NCBI GenBank assembly: GCA_023416335.1
Contig: JAEZHY010000041.1
Span: 1 to 64,000, forward strand
DNA: 64,000 nt
DNA from: Pseudomonadota bacterium
GTDB taxonomy: Bacteria > Desulfobacterota > Syntrophobacteria > Syntrophobacterales > Syntrophobacteraceae
Reading direction: 5' to 3'
Shown: piece after piece, positions 45,048 to 53,620 of the stretch
Position numbering within the stretch: position 1 is the first letter of the stretch
Layout of the letters: each line of letters starts with the position of its first letter
The notes under the pieces: generated by a model
What the model was told of the DNA's origin: nothing
What the model saw: the letters and a program-made list of their open reading frames with translations, nothing else
Databases searched by the model: none
Translations under genes and position numbers: made by a program

Positions 45048-45108
45048 TCGCTATTGGAGACAATCCGAAAGAGCCGGTCCTGAAAACGAGTGTTCGAGCC
45101 AATAGCGA
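45048..45108. repeat. 10-bp inverted repeat with a 41-base loop
   Basis: TCGCTATTGG (45048-45057) and CCAATAGCGA (45099-45108) are perfect arms around 41 bases, within the 585-base gap 44760-45344. Weak open frames cross it on both strands, without ribosome binding sites. It may be part of another dispersed repeat or a structured leader; only one copy is in this window. Confidence 0.5.
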
Positions 45109-45236
45109 TGGTCCGCCCGATCTTTCGTTAAGAAATGTAACCAAAACAGGGCTGCCATTGACGAAGTCAAGAGTGCTTATTAGGCTATATGGAACCAGTA
45201 AATAATAATATAAAAAATTATGGCGAAACGAAACAG

Positions 45237-45264
45237 ATGCAACAGTGAGGCGTTCCTGTTGCAT
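45237..45264. promoter_or_regulatory. 9-bp dyad upstream of the FecR-like gene
   Basis: ATGCAACAG (45237-45245) and CTGTTGCAT (45256-45264) are perfect arms around 10 bases, about 80 bases before the ATG. An AT-rich block (AATAATAATATAAAAAATTAT) sits just upstream, where a promoter would be expected. It could be an operator or a leader hairpin. Confidence 0.45.
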
Positions 45265-45319
45265 GCCGATGTTGCTGGATGAAAGGACAACAGCTGCTAG
45301 TAAATTCAGTGACTAACAG

Positions 45320-45335
45320 CTCCTCTTAGAGGAGG
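45320..45335 (+). promoter_or_regulatory. hairpin covering the ribosome binding site of the FecR-like gene
   Basis: CTCCTC (45320-45325) pairs with GAGGAG (45329-45334) over a UUA loop. The right arm is the Shine-Dalgarno sequence itself (GGAGG, 9 bases before the ATG at 45345). In the RNA the binding site would be masked unless the short stem is opened, which suggests translational control. Confidence 0.5.
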
Positions 45336-45344
45336 CGTACACAT

Positions 45345-47546
45345 ATGAGGCGAACAGGAGTAAGCGGAAGTATTTTGCCGCTGACGGTTTTCGTTCTTTT
45401 ATTGCTGACCATACAAGTTCCTTCTGCATGGTCGCAGTCGTCCGAAGATCAGCAGCGGCAGGCGGTAATAGTTGGGCGGGTTTCAGACATAGAAGGCGGG
45501 CAATTGCTTCGGTATGTGCCCGAGGATCGCAACTGGGTGGTTACGGTGAAGGATGCTCCTTTCGGTCTGAACGATGCGCTTTATGCCGGGGACGACACCA
45601 AAGCGGAGTTCCTTATGCCGAACAATACCCGGATAAGGGTGGGCGGCGATACGCAACTCCAGTTGATCGCGTTGCAGCCGGATTATACTCAGGCCGATGT
45701 GGCTTCGGGGACGGCGCGTTTTTATAACCGGAGCGACAACGGGGTCATTAAAGTAACGACCCCGTTTGGCTATGTGGTAAGTCCCGGCGGAACCGGTTTT
45801 GACGTGTATGTCGGCGATAATTCGGCTGAGGTGATATCTGTACAGGGTACGGTTAACTTCATTCACGATCCCGACCAGGAAAAGTTCGAGGTCATTGCGG
45901 GATCGTCCTCGATCGTTGCCGACAAGACTGCTGTTACGACGGGGCCCGGCCGAATCGATGTCGCATGGGCGGACTGGAATACGTCCAGGGAAGATCTCTG
46001 GGCGAAGAGAGTCGAGGTGAAGGGCGCGTCCACGCAGTACCTTCCGGAGAACCTTCGCGACCAGGCCTATGACCTCGATCAGAACGGAAGGTGGGAAAGA
46101 GTCTACTACGAAGGCGAGTACCGTAATGTCTGGCGGCCGAATGATGTGGGTCCGGACTGGGCGCCGTACACGGTCGGAAGATGGACGGACTACTACGGAG
46201 ACAACTGTTGGATACCCGATGAACCGTTCGGTTATGTGACTATGCACTACGGTAACTGGCTGTGGGCGGATAACGGCTGGTTCTGGGCGCCGCCGGTCCC
46301 GGCCGTGGGGCTTGGCCTGGGATTCGGGTGGTATCCCGGAAGAGTCGGCTGGCTCTATTCGGGCGTGAATGTAGGTTGGTTCCCCCTGGCTCCTTTCGAG
46401 CCCTACTATGCGCACCGCTGGTGGGGTGGGAGAACCGTCGTCGTCAACAACTTCAATACGGTCAATGTCAATATCAACAACTACCGGTTCGCGAATCGGG
46501 CGGTTGTAGTGCGGCACAACGATCTCTACAGGTTAGGCAATTACAGGACCGCGAGACAAAACATCCGCGGTGAACAGATCGTCCGGAATTTTCGGGCAGC
46601 GCCGTATTTGAACAATCGGATCGTGAAGGGATATTCCCAGAACAGGGAGCGGTTCGCTTTCACGAATGCGCGTCCTGCCTTCACACCGCGCCAGGTGGCC
46701 GTAAATCGGATCACTCAAAATGAGCGTATCGCCAGACAGGCTTCACGCGTCAGTCCGGCGGCGGTTCAGCGTTCGTTGACTTCCGCGCGGCCCGGGCGTA
46801 TTGCGCAGGGGACGGCGATTGCCCCTCCGCGGATCGGTAATCGACCGATAACCCCGGGAGCTGTGCGTGCAGCCGAAGTACCCGGTTCCCCACAGAACCG
46901 GCAGCGGGTTGCCGGACCTCCGCCGGCCCAGCCCGGCAGGACGGGAAATGCCGGAGCGCCGGCTGTGAGAGCGCCGGGATCGCCCCAGGGCGGCCGGCAG
47001 ATGGCCAGGCCAAATGTTCCTCCTCCCCCGCCCCCCGAGCAACGCCGGGCTATAGGACCCAGGTCGTCTTCACAGGGCAGGACGGCTGTCGGCCCACCGC
47101 AAAGGTCCTCAGGTCCGCGGGCCGGGGTTGAAGGTCAAAGGCCTGGAGCTGCTCCGGGCAGGCAGTTCGGTCAGGGTGCTCCCGGGCAGCAGCGGGCAGC
47201 GAGGCCGCCTCAGACCGGCGCACAGGGACAGAGATCGTTTGTCCAAAGGCAGGGAACTCCTCAGACATCGAACCTCGGTCCGCCTCGCAACCAGATGAGC
47301 CGGCCGCCGCAAAGGCAAAGTGCTCCTCCGAGGAGCGCTCAACGACCGCAGATGCGCCCACAGCAGGGCAACTTCGGTGTCCCGAGAACTCAGGCCCCCA
47401 GACCGCAGGCTGCTCCTCGTATGCAGGCGCCTCGGCCACAAATGTCTGCTCCGAGGTCCGCACCGGCGCCAAGACCTCAGGCGGCTTCACCTCCGAGAGG
47501 AGGAGGACATCCTCAGGGAGGGGCACGCATGGGAGGACATGGATAA
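45345..47546 (+). CDS. large exported FecR-domain/DUF6600-like protein with low-complexity tail
   Basis: The 733-residue product has a signal peptide (to about residue 30, PSAWSQ). Residues 60-210 resemble a FecR domain (GDDTKAEFLMPNNTRIRVGG, VVSPGGTGFDVY, AEVISVQGTVNF). Residues 230-370 form a Trp/Tyr-rich repeat region of the DUF6600 kind (VGPDWAPYTVGRWTDYYGD, MHYGNWLWADNGWFWAPP). Residues from about 450 are disordered and rich in Pro, Gln, Arg and Gly. Such proteins are surface or periplasmic scaffolds of unknown function in deltaproteobacteria. Its own binding site lies in a hairpin. A hairpin after the stop may end the transcript. Confidence 0.85.
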   Translation: MRRTGVSGSILPLTVFVLLLLTIQVPSAWSQSSEDQQRQAVIVGRVSDIEGGQLLRYVPEDRNWVVTVKDAPFGLNDALYAGDDTKAEFLMPNNTRIRVGGDTQLQLIALQPDYTQADVASGTARFYNRSDNGVIKVTTPFGYVVSPGGTGFDVYVGDNSAEVISVQGTVNFIHDPDQEKFEVIAGSSSIVADKTAVTTGPGRIDVAWADWNTSREDLWAKRVEVKGASTQYLPENLRDQAYDLDQNGRWERVYYEGEYRNVWRPNDVGPDWAPYTVGRWTDYYGDNCWIPDEPFGYVTMHYGNWLWADNGWFWAPPVPAVGLGLGFGWYPGRVGWLYSGVNVGWFPLAPFEPYYAHRWWGGRTVVVNNFNTVNVNINNYRFANRAVVVRHNDLYRLGNYRTARQNIRGEQIVRNFRAAPYLNNRIVKGYSQNRERFAFTNARPAFTPRQVAVNRITQNERIARQASRVSPAAVQRSLTSARPGRIAQGTAIAPPRIGNRPITPGAVRAAEVPGSPQNRQRVAGPPPAQPGRTGNAGAPAVRAPGSPQGGRQMARPNVPPPPPPEQRRAIGPRSSSQGRTAVGPPQRSSGPRAGVEGQRPGAAPGRQFGQGAPGQQRAARPPQTGAQGQRSFVQRQGTPQTSNLGPPRNQMSRPPQRQSAPPRSAQRPQMRPQQGNFGVPRTQAPRPQAAPRMQAPRPQMSAPRSAPAPRPQAASPPRGGGHPQGGARMGGHG

Positions 47547-47562
47547 CCTGAGCCGACAAGAA

Positions 47563-47594
47563 CGGGGGAAATAATTCCGGGAGTCATTCCCCCG
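47563..47594 (+). terminator. hairpin after the FecR-like gene
   Basis: CGGGGGAA (47563-47570) pairs with TTCCCCCG (47587-47594) across 16 bases, starting 17 bases after the stop. The following sequence, TCCCGGTGCATTTTC, has no continuous U-run, so termination efficiency is doubtful. Confidence 0.5.
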
Positions 47595-47734
47595 TCCCGG
47601 TGCATTTTCGGCCGCAATGAACAGTTCTCGAAAGCAGTTATTCGGGAACCACATTGCGGCCGATTCTGATAAAATGGTCATGTTCCCCTTTTGTTGTTCC
47701 TTCCAGTTGTTTCTGTTGCCGAAGGAGATGCATT

Positions 47735-48427
47735 TTGGAGATCCACGGGAGAAATATAGAACTCGTAATTTTTGACCTTGGCGGTACTACAATGGAAGAC
47801 AAGGGACAGGTCCCGGATGCTTTCTCGACGGTTCTGCAGTCTCATGGAATCGAAATTACGGACGAATCGCTACGAACGGTTCGGGGGGCTTCAAAGCGCG
47901 AGGTCATACGAAGGTTTGTGGAAAGCAATCGTTCGGGGAGCGAAGCACAAATTCGAGCCGAGTCCGATGAGATTTTCGATGAGTTCCGGGCACGTCTAGC
48001 GGATAATCTGACGAAAGGCTCGATCAGTGCGGTTCCGGGTGCCGAGGACACCTTCGAACGGCTTCACAGCCTCGGGATAAAGGTGGCGATCAATACGGGA
48101 TTCGATCGGGCGATAACAGGTATGATCCTCGGTGCTCTCAGGTGGGATACGTCCCTGGTGGACGCGGTAGCCTGCGGGGATGATGTGGCGAGAGGGCGCC
48201 CCGCTCCTTACCTGATTTTCCATGCGATGGAATCTGCCGACGTCGCCAGCGTGCATCGGGTCGCGTGTGTGGGCGATACCGCCCTTGACCTTCAGGCCGG
48301 TTGGAATGCCGGGGTGCGCTGGAACATCGGGGTACTTTCCGGAGCACACGATCGGGAACAACTCGAGCGGGTCCCGCATACGCACCTGCTCGATAGTGTT
48401 GCGTTGCTGCCTGTACTATGGGAGTGA
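47735..48427 (+). CDS. phosphonatase-like HAD hydrolase
   Basis: The 230-residue product has HAD motif I VIFDLGGTTMEDKGQVPDAF (nucleophile Asp14), a helical cap, and VGDTALDLQAGWNAG for motif IV. The GGTT pattern and the following DxGxVxxAF place it with phosphonoacetaldehyde-hydrolase-like proteins (the TIGR03351 group). The cap Lys that makes PhnX form a Schiff base is not evident, so the substrate may be a plain phosphate ester. The frame is open upstream, but the only good binding site (AAGGAG, 7 bases) points to a TTG at 47735. Confidence 0.8.
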   Translation: MEIHGRNIELVIFDLGGTTMEDKGQVPDAFSTVLQSHGIEITDESLRTVRGASKREVIRRFVESNRSGSEAQIRAESDEIFDEFRARLADNLTKGSISAVPGAEDTFERLHSLGIKVAINTGFDRAITGMILGALRWDTSLVDAVACGDDVARGRPAPYLIFHAMESADVASVHRVACVGDTALDLQAGWNAGVRWNIGVLSGAHDREQLERVPHTHLLDSVALLPVLWE

Positions 48428-48763
48428 AAGGCCTGCCGGCGTCATGCCGTTAAGATGCTTCAAGATCCTGAGGAACCGCTTGCGGCCCGGGATTTCAAAA
48501 TTATATTGACAGCCATGCAAATATCTGTGGAAAAGCAGTGGTGATATTGGTTCCTTGCAGCCGATGGGGTGTAAGCGCTCGTCCCCGGCGGTTCGGAGGC
48601 ACCACAGGATCTCCGGGCGAACCCCACCGGGAACGCTTCCGACCGGCTTTGTTCTAGTTTCAGTTTTCACTACCCAACCACAAAACAGTTTGTGATAATC
48701 GGAGTTCTTCAATATAATCTGAATCCAGCACCAGACTTATTCTCGGCCCCATGGATACCAATA
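48428..48763. other. 336-base gap without a supported gene
   Basis: It lies between the HAD gene and the gspA-like gene. It contains short GC-rich dyads such as GCCGG/CCGGC near 48435 and an A/T-richer stretch just before 48764. No repeat family copy, terminator with U-run or good promoter was found. The gspA frame stays open back to a GTG at 48692, so part of the gap may be coding. Confidence 0.4.
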
Positions 48764-49861
48764 ATGTACAAGAAATACTTCGGTATCAGAAAAGCCCCGT
48801 TTTCCATTGCCCCGGACCCTCGCTATCTCTACATGAGCGAGCAACACCGGGAGGCACTTGCTCATCTTCTCTATGGGGTCAAAAATAATGGGGGATTTGT
48901 CCTGCTGACCGGCGAGGTGGGAACCGGCAAGACTACTATCTGCCGCTGCCTTCTCGAACAGCTTCCGAAAAACTGCGATATCGCCTATGTGATCCACCCC
49001 AAAATCTCTGCTATCGAGTTGCTGGCCACGATATGCGACGAGTTTCGAATCAGTTATCCCAAACGGGCGACCACAAAGATATTTCTGGATAGGATCAATG
49101 CTTACCTGCTCGAAGCACACGCCAACAGGCGGAAGGCTCTGTTGATTATCGACGAAGCTCAGAATCTCAGTGATGAAGTCCTTGAGCAGGTGAGGCTGCT
49201 TACAAATCTGGAAACCAACGAACGCAAGCTTCTGCAGATCATTCTGATAGGGCAGCCGGAACTGCGCGACAAGCTGGCTCGACCCGAAATGAGGCAGTTG
49301 TCGCAAAGAATTGTGGCGCGCTGTCACCTCGGACCGCTCTTAAAGGCTGAAGTAGCGCCTTATGTAAATCACAGGCTTGCAGTTGCCGGAATTCGTACCG
49401 AACTTTTCTCGCCAAAGAGCCTCAGCATCTTGTTCAAAATGAGCGGGGGGATTCCCAGGATAATCAACGCGATTTGCGACCGCGCTCTTCTGGGAGCATT
49501 CGTCCAGGAAAAGAAACGCATCGAAAAATCGACTCTTGTCCAAGCTGCGGTCGAGGTTCTTGGGGAACCGGTTCGTACACCCCGTAGAGTCCTCATATAT
49601 GCCGCCGGACTTGTACTTCTCGCGGTTGCGGCCGCTGCCGTATATCTGGCGGGACCGCTTCTTTTCGCCAACAAGCATCAGCCTGTTGACGCGGACGTGA
49701 AAAAAAATGTTGCCGGGGAGGCGCCGGCATTGAATGAAGCATCTCCGGCCGAACCGAAAGAAGAGAAATCGGTTGACGAAGAGGCTCAGCAGGAGAATGT
49801 TCCCGCGGCGGATTTGCCGACGACGCCGACGGCAGGGCCTACCCCGGAATTGACTCATTGA
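48764..49861 (+). CDS. gspA: GspA/ExeA-like AAA ATPase of type II secretion or pilus assembly
   Basis: The 365-residue product begins MYKKYFGIRKAPFSIAPDPR, the usual ExeA/GspA/MshM opening. Walker A GEVGTGKT is at 50-57 and Walker B LLIIDEAQNLS near 127; one membrane helix follows near 280-300 and an acidic periplasmic tail after it lacks the peptidoglycan-binding domain of full-length GspA. Together with GspB it helps place the type II secretin through the cell wall. The GspB-like gene follows after 100 bases. The start is uncertain because no binding site is obvious. Confidence 0.88.
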   Translation: MYKKYFGIRKAPFSIAPDPRYLYMSEQHREALAHLLYGVKNNGGFVLLTGEVGTGKTTICRCLLEQLPKNCDIAYVIHPKISAIELLATICDEFRISYPKRATTKIFLDRINAYLLEAHANRRKALLIIDEAQNLSDEVLEQVRLLTNLETNERKLLQIILIGQPELRDKLARPEMRQLSQRIVARCHLGPLLKAEVAPYVNHRLAVAGIRTELFSPKSLSILFKMSGGIPRIINAICDRALLGAFVQEKKRIEKSTLVQAAVEVLGEPVRTPRRVLIYAAGLVLLAVAAAAVYLAGPLLFANKHQPVDADVKKNVAGEAPALNEASPAEPKEEKSVDEEAQQENVPAADLPTTPTAGPTPELTH

Positions 49862-49961
49862 AATAAACATTCACGAGCGGGTGCTTTCAGAAATGGATCC
49901 CCCGCGACGTTCTCGATAACGGTCCGATTAAGCCGATCATTGTAAAACAAAGGCAGATACG

Positions 49962-51251
49962 ATGTCCTATATTCTCGATGCCCTGAAAAAGTCCGAAAAG
50001 GCGCATCAGCAGCGCAAGAGTCCATCCGCTCTTCATCTCGAAGAGATCCCCGGCGCAGTACAACCGAAGAGGAAAATGCACTGGGCATATGTTATTGCCG
50101 GCGCCCTTCTGCTCAATACCGCATTTATGGTATGGTGGCTTAGACCATGGAACTCGGGCGGAAGCCCGGAAAAGAAACCCGAACCCGCTGGGCAGGCCGT
50201 GCAGACCGCACAACAGCAGCCTTCACAGAAACCTGTTACCGGCCCCTCTCCCGCCCAGCCTGAGAATCGGGTCCAGAAGGGACCGCCCGACGCCAGGCCT
50301 TCCGGAGTTGGGCGTTCGCAGGTTGCCAGGAACCAGCCGGGTCCGGCCGATCAGGCCTTCAGAGAAAGGCAGGCGGCGATGGAAGCTGCAGCAAAAGAGG
50401 GCGAAGCGCGCAGGCAGGTGCAGTCCGGCAGTGCCCCGCAGCCATCCCCTCCGGCTCCGAACAATACGAGGGAAGCAATTGAAGCCGGTTCCGCCAGGAC
50501 GGGCAATGCGAATGCTCCCGTTCCACACCCGAGCGGACCCGCAGCATTGCCGGAGGCTCGAAAGATACCGTCCTCCCCCCCGCCCGTAGAGGCTAAGAAC
50601 GTGCCGCAGACAGCATCGGAGAGCAGATCGGCCGCCCCCGTGATGCAGGCTGCCGTCATGCCAAACCCTGCCGTTTCCGATGACGCGACCGGCAAGTCGT
50701 CTGAGCCTCCGCAGCGTGTATCGTCCAGAAGGGAAAAGGTCCCCAGAACCCTGGCCAAGCCGGTCAGACCTCAGCAGCTCCAGGGGCCGCAACAAAACGA
50801 TCCCGCAAATCGGACCGATGTGGCGAAAGCAGCTCCACAGCCTCAACCGGAGAATCCGGTGCAGGTTTCCAAGTCCGCCGGAATGAGTTCTGCCGTCGCA
50901 AAAGCTGAAATGCAGGCTTCTCAGGCCGGCAAACTTGCCAACAGCAGAGAACTCATTTCCGACCTCAAGAGCAGCGGGCTGGAAAACGTGCCTGACAAGT
51001 CGAACGCCTCACGTCAGGCGGTCAGGCTATACGAGTTGCCCTCTCCGGTTCGCGACGCTCTCCCCAGGCTTTCATTCTCTATGCTTCTCTACTCCAAAAA
51101 TGCGGATGAACGGCGAATCAACATCAATGGGACCAGGATGCGCGAAGGGCAGGATGTTGCGCCGGGTCTGAAGCTGGAGGAAATCACTCCGGACGGGGCC
51201 GTCTTCAACTATCAGGGGCACCGGTTCTACAAGGGAGTGCTTGGAGATTAG
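49962..51251 (+). CDS. gspB: GspB-like secretin assembly protein
   Basis: This 429-residue bitopic membrane protein starts with the characteristic MSYILDALKKSE, has one helix at about 41-60, a long Pro/Ala/Gln-rich disordered periplasmic linker (about 65-355), and a C-terminal T2SSB domain (LSFSMLLYSKNADERRININ, then PDGAVFNYQGHRF). It partners the GspA-like ATPase just upstream. The linker is much longer than usual. The core type II secretion genes are not in the window. Confidence 0.9.
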   Translation: MSYILDALKKSEKAHQQRKSPSALHLEEIPGAVQPKRKMHWAYVIAGALLLNTAFMVWWLRPWNSGGSPEKKPEPAGQAVQTAQQQPSQKPVTGPSPAQPENRVQKGPPDARPSGVGRSQVARNQPGPADQAFRERQAAMEAAAKEGEARRQVQSGSAPQPSPPAPNNTREAIEAGSARTGNANAPVPHPSGPAALPEARKIPSSPPPVEAKNVPQTASESRSAAPVMQAAVMPNPAVSDDATGKSSEPPQRVSSRREKVPRTLAKPVRPQQLQGPQQNDPANRTDVAKAAPQPQPENPVQVSKSAGMSSAVAKAEMQASQAGKLANSRELISDLKSSGLENVPDKSNASRQAVRLYELPSPVRDALPRLSFSMLLYSKNADERRININGTRMREGQDVAPGLKLEEITPDGAVFNYQGHRFYKGVLGD

Positions 51252-51436
51252 GGACGGAAGCGGGACCTCATTGGCTCCCACTGTGTTTATCTATTGCGCA
51301 GGCCGCCGCCCTGCATGTTCCCTTTTGACAAAGGACCGAAAAGTTCTGTAATATTGCTCACATCCCCTATTGTTGCTCCAATTCGATTCAACGAGTTTGA
51401 GCTGGATGCAGGCCTATGTCTCAAGGAGATCAAAGC

Positions 51437-52393
51437 ATGACGTTCCATTTTAGAGAAGCTTCACGCATTCTTGTCAAAACGTTCCCTTACCTGCTCATCC
51501 GCACTCTCATATACGGCGCTCTGGGAGTTGCGATGGGACTCTTTCTCGGCCTGCTCCTTCTCATGGCGAAGATATTCGGAGGCGCCGGTGCGGTGGTGTT
51601 TATTATCGGGATTGCCGTGCTTGTCGGGTTGCTGCGGCTTGCCAAGCAGTATGCCCTTTACCTGGTGAACGCCGGGCACATTGCCGTGATTACCGAAATC
51701 ATTCAAAAAGGATCGCTTCCCGAAGGCGTCAATCAGTTTCAGTACGGGAAGGACCTTGTGACCGGAATGTTCAAAGAGATATCGGTGCTTTTTGTGGCGG
51801 ACCGCCTGGTTGCCGGGATCATACGCGCCGTCAACGGTACTGTGGCTCAGATTACAGACCTGCTCCCCCTGCCGGGAATAGACGGACTGACAAAGATTGC
51901 CAACAGTATCATCAACTTCTCCCTGACCTACATAGACGAGACCATTCTGAGTTACAACCTGTCCCGGAAGCAGGAAAACATCTGGGAAAGTGCGCGTCGC
52001 GGCGTCATTCTCTACGCCCAGAACTGGAAACCGGTCCTCATTACTGCGGCAGGATGCACGGTAGCGAATGTCGTTGCCTTCATTGCCGTTCTGATCGTTT
52101 TTCTGATCCCCTTCGGGATTCTCTCCGCAATGACCCATAACGAAACACTTAAGTTGTTCTGGCTTGCCTTTGCCTTTGCTCTTGCTTACGGATTCCGACT
52201 GGCCATATTCAAACCGTTCTTCCAGACTTCGATGATACTTACCTTCAACAACGCCATTCAAGGACAGGTCCCAAATCCCGAATGGGATCGCAAACTCGAA
52301 ATGGTTTCGGACAAGTTCGCCGAATTGAAAAGCAAGGCGGTAGAATATATGAACACACAATCCGCTCCCGGAACGCCGCCGAACCAGTCCTGA
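51437..52393 (+). CDS. multi-pass membrane protein of unknown function
   Basis: The 318-residue product has five or six hydrophobic segments (about 17-35, 40-65, 110-135, 200-225 and 232-250) with amphipathic stretches between. A regulatory or carrier motif is absent. An ATG seven codons earlier is open, but AAGGAGATC is spaced correctly only for the ATG at 51437. The C-terminal 40 residues are soluble and charged. I recognise similar conserved hypothetical proteins only as unannotated deltaproteobacterial membrane proteins. Confidence 0.75.
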   Translation: MTFHFREASRILVKTFPYLLIRTLIYGALGVAMGLFLGLLLLMAKIFGGAGAVVFIIGIAVLVGLLRLAKQYALYLVNAGHIAVITEIIQKGSLPEGVNQFQYGKDLVTGMFKEISVLFVADRLVAGIIRAVNGTVAQITDLLPLPGIDGLTKIANSIINFSLTYIDETILSYNLSRKQENIWESARRGVILYAQNWKPVLITAAGCTVANVVAFIAVLIVFLIPFGILSAMTHNETLKLFWLAFAFALAYGFRLAIFKPFFQTSMILTFNNAIQGQVPNPEWDRKLEMVSDKFAELKSKAVEYMNTQSAPGTPPNQS

Positions 52394-52521
52394 TAAGTTT
52401 CGGCGGGCGTCCGGCATTGCCTGGTTCCAGAAAATGAATCGCAGGGGGAGGGCGCAACCTGGTCGTGTCCTCCCCGGTTTTATGCATCTGCGAGGAACAC
52501 CAACCTCTCCGGAGGCAGTCG

Positions 52522-53193
52522 ATGCTTTCAACCGTTCGCCGGATACTCAAAGCCGTCCACCCGGCGGGAATCCCCTGGCCGGGCTCGTTTATCTATAACG
52601 CAATCAGCAAGACGGAAATCTTCCAGTCCCTGTATGAAGAAGTTGCAGAGGATATAATCTCCCGCTGTCCGGAAGGCAGTATCCTGGACATAGGAACGGG
52701 ACCCGGTTTCCTCCTGATCAAGCTCAACAGGCTCAATCCCGGCCTCCAACTCACCGGCCTGGATATATCTTTGGCGATGGTCCTGACGGCGCGAAGGAAT
52801 GTAGGGGATGCCGGAATGTCCGGAATCGAGATCAGGGAAGGTGCTGCCGGCAATCTGCCGTTTCCTTACAGTGTCTTCGATGCGGTGGTGAGCACCGGCA
52901 GTTTCCATCACTGGAAGGACTACGAAGCGGGACTGAATGAGGTCTACCGCGTGTTGAAGCCGGGCGGACGGGCTCTTATTTACGACATTGTGAGCGACAT
53001 TCCGGAATCAGTGTTAAAGGACATGAGCGCACGATACGGCCGTCTCAGGACTGCTCTCTTCCGTCTGCACACTTTCGAAGAGCCTTTCCACAGCTCCGAA
53101 GGACTGGCCGCTGCCGCCCGCTCGAGCCTTTTCGGAGAGGGTCGGGTCCGCTTCGTCAGCGTGTTGTGCTGCCTGGAGATGATAAAGAGTTGA
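52522..53193 (+). CDS. class I SAM-dependent methyltransferase
   Basis: The 223-residue product has motif I ILDIGTGPGFLLIKL, acidic loop GLDISLAMV, and FDAVVSTGSFHHWKDY with YRVLKPGGRALIYDI for motifs III and IV, as in UbiE/small-molecule methyltransferases. The substrate is unknown. GGAGGCAGTC precedes the ATG at 52522; 19 upstream codons are open but unsupported. It converges on the small membrane-protein gene with a 36-base gap. Confidence 0.88.
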   Translation: MLSTVRRILKAVHPAGIPWPGSFIYNAISKTEIFQSLYEEVAEDIISRCPEGSILDIGTGPGFLLIKLNRLNPGLQLTGLDISLAMVLTARRNVGDAGMSGIEIREGAAGNLPFPYSVFDAVVSTGSFHHWKDYEAGLNEVYRVLKPGGRALIYDIVSDIPESVLKDMSARYGRLRTALFRLHTFEEPFHSSEGLAAAARSSLFGEGRVRFVSVLCCLEMIKS

Positions 53194-53229
53194 GCGGGAA
53201 ACAGGCGCAAGCAAGGGAAAACGGCCGTG

Positions 53230-53457
53230 TCAAACCCGGCCGTCGCTGTCTCCGAAGAGGCGGTTTTGCATTTGAGCAAATCTGGGAAAACGTGTCCGAA
53301 GCTTCCGCATTTTTCGGTTGATAAAAGGCACGTCCGACGAAAGAAGAGTCAGTCCGGCCAGCACGAATATCCACGTGGGCAGGATTGGAATCACAATAGC
53401 ACTCAAACCCACAAGTATGGACAAGACTCCTGCAACAATCCTCAACGTACGATTCAT
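53230..53457 (-). CDS. small two-helix membrane protein, YbaN/PGPGW-like
   Basis: The 75-residue product starts MNRTLRIVAGVLSILVGL, has two hydrophobic segments joined by VIPILPTWIFVLAG and a basic C-terminus (INRKMRKLRTRFPRF). The Pro-x-Leu-Pro turn recalls the small YbaN (DUF454) and PGPGW membrane families; assignment between them is uncertain. An ATG 13 codons earlier is open, but the ATG at 53457 gives the natural N-terminus. The binding site AAGGAAA is rather far away. Confidence 0.65.
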   Translation of the reverse strand: MNRTLRIVAGVLSILVGLSAIVIPILPTWIFVLAGLTLLSSDVPFINRKMRKLRTRFPRFAQMQNRLFGDSDGRV

Positions 53458-53552
53458 GAATATCGCTGTTTCCTTTCGGGATTCGAAAATACACATTGAT
53501 TTAAGCTAGTTATAAATTTAAATTTTGCCATGGGCATGATAAATGCGGTCGG

Positions 53553-53594
53553 AAATGAAAAAGCCGGGTTCCCGACGTTCGGGAAACCCGGCTT
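53553..53594 (-). terminator. intrinsic terminator of the cyd operon
   Basis: On the minus strand AAGCCGGGTT (53594-53585) pairs with AACCCGGCTT (53570-53561), with inner complementary CCCGA/TCGGG, followed by TTTTTCATTTCC. It lies 27 bases after the cydB stop and ends the oxygen-defence transcript. Confidence 0.9.
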
Positions 53595-53620
53595 GTGGTT
53601 GGATTAGCTTTTGAGGGTCT

